The translations under genes and the position numbers were made by a program. This document shows positions 30,955 to 41,079 of a DNA stretch of 64,000 nucleotides, in pieces (position 1 is the stretch's first letter; each line of letters opens with the position of its first letter). The notes beneath the pieces are model-generated. The model searched no databases. It worked only from the letters and a program-made list of their open reading frames with translations, and was not told where the DNA came from. Source of the stretch: Lepidodermella squamata (lineage: Eukaryota; Gastrotricha); NCBI GenBank assembly GCA_047495785.1, contig JBLDXI010000085.1:239368-303367 (forward strand). Reading direction: 5' to 3'.

Positions 30955-33900
30955 ATGATAGGACTAATACTACTGCTAACCTTAGCAAACTTTCATGGCG
31001 CCTTGCCCAGTAGCAAAATAGGCGATTCGTCGACAAGCGGCAACAAGCTGGCCGAGTTTGATTCATGGATAAGATACGACAAGGTGGACGTCTTGCGAAG
31101 CAAATTTCCTGATCCGACTAAATTGGCAACGGTGAAGAATGAAACTGGCGATACATTGCTGCATTTAGCAGCTCATTACGGCAAAATCAAAGTCGCGCAA
31201 TTTCTCGTCGATAAAGCTGGAGCTGAACTTACGGCTCGCAACAAAAATGGCGAACTTCCGATTCACCTGGCTTGTCTAGCTGGAAAATTGAGCTTCCTAA
31301 AATGGCTTGTCGATAAAAGTGAAGAACTGGAGCTGCCGAGGCGTTTGACGGTCGATGCTGATACAACACAGGGCCAAACCCCGCTTTTCTACGCTGTTAG
31401 GTCGAAATCCATCAATGCAGTAGCTGTTGTGAAATTCTTGCTGGGAAAAGATGCGACTAGGCTTCATCAGGACAAAACTGGTCGGTTGGCCTTTGGGCTG
31501 GCGACTGAGCTGAACAAAACGGCAATCGGCGAGTTACTCAGCGATAATTCATCTTACGGTAGAACTATCAAAAATGGAACACGAACAACTTGGCACATCA
31601 TGGCAGCCCAAAATCAGGTCGACTACTTGGATCGCAATTTTGTTCGCTCTAAATTTGACGTATCAGCGCCAGACGAATTCGGCGATACTCCTTTGTGCTA
31701 TGCGAATCGGAATGGCCATTACGATTTTGTGGCGAAAGCGATGGAAAAATTGCCAAGTTTGAGCAATGGTTCGCTTGCATCGATCAAGTGCCGCTTAGTT
31801 ATCGAGAATGGGAACGCAGGCGCGAAGTCGATAGGATCCGGCTCTCTTTTGTTCCTTGCGGCGTTTATGCGGAAGGATAACCTGGTCAAGCTGTATCTAG
31901 AAGCAAAACTTGATCTTAAGGCGACTAACGAGGTGAGCAATTCTTTATTAAAGCTCAGTGTTAATTTATCGAAAAGTTTTCCAAATCTAAATCTCACGAT
32001 TTTCGATAATTTTAATTTACGTTCCTTCAGCAATCCTCCTTAAAAAGGTCCTTTTCGATCTCAAAAATGTCTAACTTGAAGTTGGGGTACAAAAATTCGC
32101 TATCTTTCACAAATTAGAATGTCATCCACGCTATGGCTAAGCTGTCTGACCAAGAAGCTCGGTTGATCGAAGCAAAAGATTCAATCAGCTCACATCTCGT
32201 CTCAACCTTCACCGCAATCTCCCCCAACCTCGTCGAAGATCGCGATGAAGCAGGCAGAACTCCGTATCTCGTTGCTGTTGCTAACGACGCTGAGCGATTC
32301 GCCGATGTCCTTGGCAGCCAATTCAAAGCGAATACTCTAGCTGCTGATAAACAAGGCTACACAGCTCTTCATCTCACAAGCAACAAGGCCGCCTTCAAGA
32401 AGCATTCGTCCGACTTCGAAGATCCTTTCAATTTGAAAGCTGACCCTAGCCAAATGACACCGCTTTTGGTAGCAGTTGATGAGCGAAAATCGATCGATTT
32501 CATTGACTTTTTGATCAAAGAAGGTGCTAACTTACAGGCGAGGAACAACTACAGCCAATCGGTCGCTCATTTAGCCGTGAAATCGAATTTTACCGAATTC
32601 CTAGAGCTTTATGCCTCGAAGCTTGATCTATCAGCATGCGACTCATTTTCATACACTCCGATGTTACTGGCAATCGGGGCTGGCAATCACAACCTTGCGA
32701 CATTCATGTTGAATACCAGCGAAACGCTTTGGAATAAGCCAGTCGATTGTCAAACTAACGACAACGTGCTTCATTCAGCTATGCGCTTCAAACAAATGGA
32801 AGTTGTGAAGTACGTGATGCCGAAACTCGAAAAGCTCGAACAAATGAATATTGCGAACAAACTCGGCGAAACTCCACTTTCAATCGCTATTGAAGTAGAG
32901 TTCACAGCTGGTGTGAAGGCGATTGTTGACCGGAATCAAACTGCTGGGCTTGGGATTGCTTCGAATGGCTGGCCACTCTTGCATCGAGCTGTTCGCTGCA
33001 GCTCAGCTAGTATCGAAATTATCGATTTGCTACTCTCGCCGTTACCAAAGGACGAATTAACCCTGGTTCTCAAGCAGAAGAACATCCTCGGCCGAACCCT
33101 GCTATGGCTGGCAGTTGAGCAAGAATGCGCCAGACTTGTCGCGTTATTGATGGACAAATTTAAGGCTGGCTGCGAGGTGAATAGCAACGGTAAGTTGCCG
33201 CAAGACTGGGCGGAAGCTGCTGGGTTTCAAAGCGTTGTATCTGTTCTGAATGGCTACGACGGCTGTAAGAGGCAATCGCCGCAATCCTGCGCTTTGAGTA
33301 CAGGCATTTCGCCTGAATCGGCCAGGCTAAAAGGTTTGAGATTCTTCTTCCATTTTGAACCTATATAAGGTTAATTTTTCAGCTCTATCGGCTCGACCGA
33401 ACGCGATTAAGAACGGTGTTATAACTTATCAAGAAAACGATGCTTGTGGCGATGCTTCCGGGACAATCGAGTGCACCGAAGGCTACTCACTCATTGGTTC
33501 AGCTTCAGTTACTTACTCAGTTGGGGAAAACGCATGGAAAACTGCTGGCTACTGCGCGAAAAGTTTGCCATTTCCTCAATTTTTTTTTTAATTAGAATCC
33601 GAAATGTTTTCCAGCTTGCGATGAAGGCATTTCTTCTATTAGCCAGGCCGAGATCAGCGAGGTGGAAACCCCAGCTGTCGCTGGTAGTTCCGTTACGTTC
33701 AAATGCATGGAAACTTTCACGCTCAAAGGCTCGAACGTGATCAGGTGCTTGGAAAATGGCACTTGGTCTGTTATGGGTAGCTGCGTTGATTCTGGTTAGT
33801 TAATCGAACTTCTGTCAATTCCATTTTCACTGGATATTTCTTCATATTTTCAGAGACCAGCTTATACTGCGACGGCTCTCCTACAATTTCGAATGGAGTT

Positions 33901-35180
33901 TTACTGAATTTCAATCCATCGGAAACGTATTCTATCGGATCTGTCATTGCTGTTTCATGCTTGGATGGCTTCGCATTGCAAGGACCCGAATTTGTCTATT
34001 GCCTAGCCAACAACTCGTGGTCGCAACCCGGCAACTGTATTGCGCATGGTATGTCATTACGCAGAAAATTTAGCTTCATAAGTCATATCGAAAAATTTCA
34101 CAATTTTCGTACAATTCATTTCATTAAGATGAAAGTGATCACTACGTTCTCTATGATTAGAAATGTGTAAGCAAAACACCCGATTTTCTGAAATGGGGAG
34201 CTTATTTTCAAATTTGCAAAGCACGATGCTCGAGCTAGAATATACTTTACATGTAAAGGGTCCCTCTGTGGTTCTTTCGGGTTTTGAGGCTTGGAAATTT
34301 CGAGCTGGAGGTACCCCCTTACCTCCTTGTACTTATAATTTTTTTTTGAATTTCCCGTATTTTGCGAACACTGGCAAATTATGCTATTTTTGTACTTGGA
34401 TAAGGTTCTTGCGTGGTCCCTACTATCGAAAACGGCTCCGTTACTGATGAACTGGGGTCGAAGCGTTACGAACCACTCGCAACACTCGCACCTGGTTCAA
34501 TCATCGTAATTCATTGCAACAAGACCTTCGAAGTCGTTAATGGTTCCATGGTTTCAACTTGCTCATTCGAGTCAAAATGGAGACCCGAGCCTGGTTCGTG
34601 TCGCTTCAAGGTAACAAAATTCCATGAACAAATCTGCAGTAGCCTATCTTCCTTTTTCCAGGATGCAACGGCCGAACAATTCTTGCTTATCGAAGCTGTA
34701 AAATCTGGTAACTTGAGCGTTGCTAAGAAATTGGTGGAACAAGGAGCTGTGAACGTGAACTGGCGTGACGAGAGGTCTCAAGGCGATTGGCCGGTCAAAA
34801 ATGGAACTGCACTACACATCGCCTTAGCTTTCAAAGCCCCTCTGAACTTCATTCGTTTGCTCGTCGAAGAAGGTCGTGCTGATGTGAATCTCAAGGAGGA
34901 TACATACGGTTCACGGCCGCTTGAAATCGCAGTGTCGGAATGTAGCGGCGACGTTGTTGAGCTTTTGCTCAGAAATGGCGCTGCTATCGATGCGAGAAAT
35001 GGCCGTGAGGGCTACACGGCTCTCATGGCGGCGGCTATCAAGGGCAGGCTTGATAATGTTCAGATTCTGGTTCAATACGGCGCTAGTGCGAAGCTGAAGT
35101 CAAAGAAGGGAACAACCGCCCTTGATGAGGCTATCTCAGCCAACCGTGACCAGGTCGCTCGATTTTTACGTGCTCTGTAA
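30955..35180 (+). CDS. Predicted secreted ankyrin-sushi-ankyrin protein
   Basis: Seven exons: 30955-31932, 32118-33333, 33383-33562, 33615-33794, 33854-34048, 34405-34610, 34662-35180; 1157 residues. The start is the ATG giving MIGLILLLTLANFHGALPSS, a signal peptide. Residues ~60-720 are ankyrin repeats (GDTLLHLAAHYGKIKVAQFL, GELPIHLACLAGKLSFLKWL, GQTPLFYAV, GYTALHL, GETPLSIAIE). Four sushi/CCP domains follow, one per exon (~732-791, 792-851, 852-916, 917-985), with four cysteines each and typical NGxWS / C-x-N-x-(S/T)W motifs. The first three sushi exons are symmetric phase 1-1 modules. Residues ~986-1157 are again ankyrin repeats (GTALHIALAFKAPLNFIRLL, GYTALMAAAIKGRLDNVQIL). There are many N-glycosylation sequons and no transmembrane helix. 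Ankyrin repeats are usually cytosolic, so a secreted ankyrin/sushi fusion is unusual. A poly(A) signal AATAAA lies near 35245. Confidence 0.85.
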
Positions 35181-35580
35181 ACTGAACGGTATCATCTAAC
35201 GTATCATTTTACTAGTATTGGGTTTTTGGTCGAGTTGATCTGAGAATAAAGAGCTTTGTTGATCTTGAATCATCAGTCATGCTTTGTTATTTTCTTGTTA
35301 GATGACTTTTTGTTGAAGACTTGACAGCGACGCAATTCCCAAATGGTTACGGAGTCGTAGTGTTGTATTCGATACACAATTATCGCAGCAGTGCCTCGCC
35401 ATAAAATGTTGCCTCCTATTTTGATTCCTTTGAACTCGTGGAACTCGAGAAAAGCTTGTGTGACCACTTTAGCAGCTAAGACTTATCGCGAATTCTCGAA
35501 TCAGTTTACCAGTAGTAATTTTCCAGAAAATGTGGCCCGCTCTCAGCACTGAGTTGATTTTATTGATTCATTTATCGCTA
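35181..35580. other. 3' UTR and short intergenic spacer
   Basis: Poly(A) signal AATAAA near 35245 for the ankyrin-sushi gene. Nothing else is seen before the conserved lectin upstream block. Confidence 0.4.
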
Positions 35581-35665
35581 TGCGAGGCTGCCAGTCCAGA
35601 CAGTAAAACCACTACGCCGAAAAAATCAATTGAATGCTAATGATCACGAGACAGACGCGAGATCG
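35581..35665 (+). promoter_or_regulatory. Conserved upstream block of N-module lectin genes (copy 5)
   Basis: GCGAGGCTGCCAGTCCAGAC, AGTAAAACC, then AAAATCAATTGAATGCTAAT and GATCACGAGACAGACGCGAG, ~65 bases before the ATG at 35730. Same order as the other copies. Confidence 0.6.
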
Positions 35666-35729
35666 ATGAGAGATGGGAAAAATCAATTTCAGATGATGCA
35701 TCAATTTTCAATTTTCAATTTTTTTAGCA

Positions 35730-36676
35730 ATGAAATTGATCATTTCAATAAGCCTTGCCTTAATAGGTTTTTCCTTCTTCAATATGTTTTACCAACAAAT
35801 AAATGTTGTCTCTATTATCAGGCAATGTTATTTCGGAAGCTACTACCAGGCAACAGCCCAAGCACAGAGCATGGCGACGTATCGCCCTCGGCGACGATGC
35901 TAACACCAACTCGAATGTGAATCGACTCGAGAGTTCGCCGTATTTCTACTATGCGATCGATGACGACATGGGTCCGCCGCTGCTACCATGGTGGATCTAC
36001 TATCACCCGAAACCATCGACAACGACGCCGACTCAAGTGAGAACTCTTCATAAAAATAGTAGCAATAAAATTATGAGCGAATTAAGCCATGTAATTGACA
36101 ATGCAATTAATTAATTGGCTGTTCTATAGAGTTTGCAAATATTTTCTTCTGAAAAGTTTACATCAGTGGCCGAAAACTTTTGGTTTTGAATTGTATCGCT
36201 ATCATCAGGTTGTTAACCGGTGCCTTGGACCAAATGGCGCAGTGACATGCCGAGAGACAGCTTGCCAGGCCACTGAGAAGCCATACCCATCGACGACCTT
36301 CACCAGCATGCCGGCATGTCAGAACGCCGTTAAAACGTTCAAATTCTACTCAACCCCTACATCAAGTCGCGACGAGGCGGTCGCAACATGCGCGAGCGTT
36401 GGCGGGCTGTTGGCGACAATCAAGACACAGGCGGAGGCCCTCGATGCTCTGGCGATCTCTTCGAACATGGCCGCCTACATTGGCCTGGTGTCGAATGCGT
36501 CCGGGCAATGGACGTGGGTCGATGGCGCTCCGTATGCCAACTACCCGCCTTGGGGCTCTGCTGGTACTGGTAGAAATGCGTGTGGAGTTTTGAACTTGTT
36601 TAATGGCAGCCCTGTTATTGTCGACGTATCGTGTAGCAATACATTCACAGCATTTTTCTGTGAAACCTATGCTTAA
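35730..36676 (+). CDS. Secreted N-module C-type lectin sharing its CTLD exon with the 37987 gene
   Basis: Exons 35730-35766, 35822-36036 and 36209-36676; 239 residues. Signal peptide MKLIISISLALIG. N-module: QPKHRAWRRIALGDDANTNS, SSPYFYYAIDDDMG and LLPWWIYYHPKP, and a short STTTPTQ linker. The CTLD is of the RETACQATEKPYPS type, with GGLLATIKTQAEALDALAIS, YIGLVSNASGQWTWVDGAPY, no EPN/QPD triplet (AGTGRNAC) and FFCETYA. The CTLD exon and ~195 bases of 3' flank are nearly identical to 39280-39949, where they belong to a gene with a different N-terminus. Confidence 0.9.
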
Positions 36677-36872
36677 TCAAAACAAAACTGACATGGCTAC
36701 AATCTATAATGACTATTGTCTGATACCACTTTAACTTTGAAGAGCACAGATGACCTTTAATAAATAGCGTATACCACACCACTCTTTGGTCGCCTTTGTA
36801 TTACTGTCCAAGAAATAATAAAATGGTCATTATTTCACAGGCTGTCGAAAGCTGTGTATGCTGAGACGCTAG
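36202..36872 (+). repeat. Duplicated CTLD exon segment (copy 1)
   Basis: Near-identical to 39280-39949 with only a few base changes and one small 3'-UTR length difference. Identity begins TCATCAGGTTGTTAACC, only six bases inside the intron, and ends at GAGACGCTAG downstream of the poly(A) region. The duplicated unit is the final exon plus 3' UTR. Confidence 0.9.
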
Positions 36873-37867
36873 GATGTTACTGAAATTACAAGAGTTGATT
36901 TAATTTATGTAATTTAGCAATCACCGCCATGTGGCTATTCCACGCCGCTATGCCGAACCTTCGAACTTCGTTATTGTGAAATAAATGAAAGCGTATCTGA
37001 CGAGAAGGAAGTTTCTTCCCTAATTCTTTATACGAAGTTTCTTTCGACGTCAAGGCCTAGTGGATTTTGTGAGGTGATACAGAGCCACTTTGCGAGGATT
37101 TGCCGAGGAAATTGGTAAGTCACCGATGATTACTGTTTTGCCTAGTTCTTTTCCTTTTTATTCGTCATTTTGAAATTTGGGAGCTACTCCCGAAATCTTG
37201 GTCACTATGAATTAATTCAAATTGTGCCATTTTTCGGCTCTCCATAGGTCATGTTTTTTTGAGGGAAGATAGGCCGAGTGGTCAGATATCGGCAAACATC
37301 AAATCAGACTGATTAAATGAAAATCGAAAAAGTCGTTCATCTAGGAAAAACTATTATTTGAACCATTCACGAATAGCCATTCCGCCGTTTTTGTCATAAA
37401 TTCAAATTAGTTTCAGCTGATGCCTCATTTCATTTGATATTGCGCTCTTCAGGAGCAATCTCTTCTAATTTGTGTTACTTAAAGTTCTTCTTGGTCTATC
37501 AAAATTAAGACCATGAGACCGAAGACCGTACCAAATCAGCGACAAAAGGTCTCAAAAAGACCGATACCGGAAAAATTGTATGGTCTTGGTCTCACTTGAA
37601 AGACCAGACCGAAAGTCTGGGTCGAAGTGAATACGATTTTCAAGCAGGACTGACCCTGATACGCCTGAAATTGCGAGAATGTTTATTGCCGATTGGCAAT
37701 TCGACCTGTCTTCAATCCAAAACAGCTTTGTTTTCATATTTCTCTCTGATTTCCGACTCTTGGGAGGTCACAAAAGAAATTATATAAAAAACAGGTTGTT
37801 TTGATTTGGAATTTAAGGTCACGTGTTTAGTTTTTATTCCTAACGTAAATACACTTTATTTGCAGCG
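36873..37867. other. Intergenic with an AGACC/GGTCT-rich patch
   Basis: At 37507-37625 many AGACC and GGTCT units in both orientations occur (for example GGTCTCAAAAAGACCGATAC). This may be a decayed MITE, but end points and a target duplication are not clear. The rest has no recognisable feature. Confidence 0.4.
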
Positions 37868-37910
37868 TAAACAGCCTATTGAATTCGGACACGGTGATCG
37901 CGTGGACTTC
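37868..37910 (+). promoter_or_regulatory. Partial Cys-rich lectin promoter block (copy 3)
   Basis: AACAGCCTATTGAATTCGGAC followed by GGTGATCGCGTGGAC corresponds to the 3' part of the blocks at 5839 and 9449 (GAATTCGGACGCACAGATTT with CGCGTG). The TATA-containing part is not conserved here. Confidence 0.5.
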
Positions 37911-37986
37911 AGTTCAGTTCAGACTTTTTTATTTATCCGCCATTCAAGTTATTTTTTAAGCTTTTTAAGCGTTTCAAGCTTAAGAC

Positions 37987-39754
37987 ATGATAAAGTTCGC
38001 AGCTTGCTTGTCGTTATTTTGCGTATTTGGCGGTGTATCCTGCCAATGGAAACGCTGCATGTCACTACTCGACAACTCATTCGTGGACTGTTCGACATCT
38101 TGTGACCTATTGAAGGAATACCAGGTCTATTATAACTTCTCCACTGTTTAGCCCTTCAATAATCAAATCAAAACCCTTTAGTCTGGTTCGAGTTTCACTA
38201 CGTTCGATTTGTGTCGAGCTGGAGTGAGTAATTTTAAGAATATTTCTCTTCAAAAACATTTGTAAATGTTCTCGAACAGAATGGTCGCATGTGTTACAAA
38301 TTTGCCGCGTTAACTCCAAGTTGCAGGCCCGGCATTGTTCCATGCAAAGCTCCAGATGAAATATCGGTGCGTTACTTTGAAAGGTTATTCAACTTCAATT
38401 GCTTTCTCGATCAGTTTCAGCCGTTCTACGTCCGATCGATTCTTCGCTCGAGTTTGCAATACTGCGAAGTCGATAGAAATAATTTTGCGGTACGTCGAGA
38501 TTTACTATATTAAGATGCGATAATTGAAAGTCAAATTGTTAATTCGTTTCAGAATCAAAACTTCAAGCAGTGTTCGGCGAACAATACGCTCGTCACGTGC
38601 GTTCCAATTAACCAAACCTGCCCGAATAGTACAGTAAGTGAATTTACCCCCCGATCCCACCCCCCTTCCGTCTACGCCCCTGAAGGGAGTTGATGGTGAT
38701 CCTTCATTTTTCAGGTAATAGGTGGACGAACATTTGTCAACCTTGCTACGTGTGTTGACGGGAAAAGTGAGACAATTCGGCTGTTGACCGTGGACATGGT
38801 GTACTATTATTGAAATCTATTTCCAGTTCAAGTACCAGACAGTGAGAAGCCACATGTTCGATGTTTCAGCAACCCAGGGCAAGTCTTCAACGGCTGTCGT
38901 CTCAGCTCAATCGGCTGTTCAGCTAGCAACGAGACCCAAGAAGCGGTTCCGAAGCCATACATCAACCTTGATAACTGCCTTCGAGGGGTGAGTGTAACTG
39001 TTAACAAAATCTCGAAATCAGTTCTTGTTGTTTCAAGGCTGCTGCTCTGTGTGATTTAGGAGGATTCAAGCGGTGCGTCGGAAGACCATGCCCTGAAGGA
39101 TCGAGTCAGGTAGGTAACATAAGAAACATACTTTCTACTTTTAGTTTAAAGGCATTTTCTGATCAGATATTGGTCTACTCAAATTCGACTTCATTTGAAA
39201 CAAACTATAGGACATGTTTGGCTGATATGACTCTGGTGAATTTTCGGCCTTGCAACGTCAGCATTTTCCATTTTTTTATTCATCAGGTTGTTAACCGGTG
39301 CCTTGCACCAAATGGCGCAGTGACATGCCGAGAGACAGCTTGCCAGGCCACTGAGAAGCCATACCCATCGACGACCTTCACCAGCATGCCGGCATGTCAG
39401 AACGCCGTTAAAACGTTCAAATTCTACTCAACCCCTACATCAAGTCGCGACGAGGCGGTCACAACATGCGCGAGCGTTGGCGGGCTGTTGGCGACAATCA
39501 AGACACAGGCGGAGGCCCTCGATGCTCTGGCGATCTCCTCGAACATGGCCGCCTACATTGGCCTGGTGTCGAATGCGTCCGGGCAATGGACGTGGGTCGA
39601 TGGCGCTCCGTATGCCAACTACCCGCCTTGGGGCTCTGCTGGTACTGGTAGAAATGCCTGTGGAGTTTTGAACTTGTTTAATGGCAGCCCTGTAATTGTC
39701 GACGTATCGTGTAGCAATACATTCACTGCATTTTTCTGTGAAACCTATGCTTAA
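37987..39754 (+). CDS. Secreted Cys-rich C-type lectin, 10 exons (copy 3)
   Basis: Exons: 37987-38124, 38182-38223, 38280-38366, 38415-38489, 38553-38633, 38715-38766, 38827-38987, 39038-39109, 39167-39235, 39287-39754; 414 residues. Signal peptide MIKFAACLSLFCVFGGVSC. The Cys-rich region matches the genes at 6091 and 9701 exon by exon (SLLDNSFVDCSTSC, NGRMCYKFAALTPSC, VTCVPINQTCPNST, NLATCVDGK, EKPHVRCFSNPG, FKRCVGRPCP). The CTLD is not of the TDCNGDE type found in those genes. It is the RETACQATEKPYPS type, almost identical to the CTLD of the N-module gene at 35730. Its CTLD exon was therefore replaced or acquired by recombination. No EPN/QPD triplet. Poly(A) signals AATAAATAAAT near 39824. 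Confidence 0.9.
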
Positions 39755-39949
39755 TCAAAACAAAACTGACATGGCTACAATCTATAATGACTATTGTCTG
39801 ATACCACTTTACCTTTGAAGAGCAATAAATAAATCAATAAATAGCGTATACCACACCACCCTTTGGTCGCCTTTGTATTACTGTCCAAGAAATGATAAAA
39901 TGCTCATTATTTCACAGGCTGTCGAAAGCTGTGTATGCTGAGACGCTAG
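39280..39949 (+). repeat. Duplicated CTLD exon segment (copy 2)
   Basis: Partner of 36202-36872. The upstream intron sequences differ completely between the two copies, while the exon, 3' UTR and ~100 bases of downstream flank match. Confidence 0.9.
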
Positions 39950-41079
39950 CATAGCAGCCAGGGCACAGATGCTATGCAGCCGACGTTTCCAGGCACGCAA
40001 AACGGGGTCAGAGCCGCGTATTTGTAGCACATTCGGCCGTTCTAAAATTTAAGAATTAATTAAAGATTTAAAAAGAAATGAAGAAATTGTAAAAAAACTT
40101 CAAATTTAAAAAAAAATTGACCTACCCCAGTGTTGCAGACGCCGATTGTTCGGAAAATTCCTCCCAGCTATCAAGATGTTACTTCCCATGCGTTCGAAGC
40201 TCCATAGAAGCAAACCTGATAGAGATGCGATTCCAATCGCTGGCATTGCATGCTTGTTTTATCGCCTCACCCGAAAAAGTCTCACTGATCATTCTCTATG
40301 AAATGTTAGCCTCTCAAAAATAATTAATCGGCACAATAACGAACTGAAATCACAAGTTTAACCGATGGCTGGAAAATGCAATAAAAATTGTGCCGATGCG
40401 AACACGCAGTCGCAGACCAGGATGATCGAAGTTTCAATCCTAACAGTTTTTCAATGCTTCCACGTGTAGTTAAGCCATGGTCTTTGCATTGCCGAATGGT
40501 TTAGTTGAGTAATCACAACGTGAAGTTACAACGTGGTCCAAACGCGGACGTTTACGGTCTTTAGGACATTTTGCGGGCTCCGAAATCATTAACAATCATT
40601 AAAAAAATGTCGGGGCTCGGCTCCATATTGGCTCCGGACTTTGGCTCCGATGGGCTCCAAAGGACTCCCTTGCAAACTTGGGCTTCAGATAAGTGCATTT
40701 TCGGTGGATTTTTGAATATGGCGTTGGCTGAAATACCATTGTCTTCATGATTCGAACAAATTGTCATATTTCTCTCCGGGGATTTAAAAAAAATGTTAAT
40801 ATGGTACTTTGAATTTTAATATGAAGACTTCAGAGCCTTTTCGGCTGCTCTTTTAGACATTTCGCATCAGGCTCCGGGATGATTTTTCAAATTATAGGAC
40901 ATATATGTCTCATAAAAAGGAAAAACAACGTTAAAAGGGAGCTTGAAATAGAGTCATTTCTGCGAATGAATTTCCCGGAAGTAAATCATGAGCAAACACA
41001 GATAAAAGCCGGACGCTTGAGTGAAACGGCTGAAAAACCCGACTTATTCTTTTCAGACATTATTCAAATTTTTCGAAAA
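39950..41079. other. Intergenic / 5' UTR of the receptor gene
   Basis: A patch at 40560-40680 has repeated GGCTCC units. Otherwise AT-rich sequence without recognisable genes. The open frame continues upstream of 41080, but its residues do not resemble the receptor and the signal peptide starts at 41080. Confidence 0.4.

Noticed and set aside
37507-37625. AGACC/GGTCT-rich patch as a transposon
   Set aside because: Inverted units are present, but ends and a target duplication cannot be defined.
36388-39671. Alternative-frame open stretches over the CTLD exons
   Set aside because: They are shadows of the CTLD reading frame; they recur only because the exon itself is duplicated.
40560-40680. 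GGCTCC repeats as a regulatory array
   Set aside because: Irregular spacing and no neighbouring promoter logic; could be simple low complexity.
40879-41079. Upstream in-frame start for the GABA-B-like receptor
   Set aside because: The 67 extra residues are charged and would bury the signal peptide that starts at 41080.
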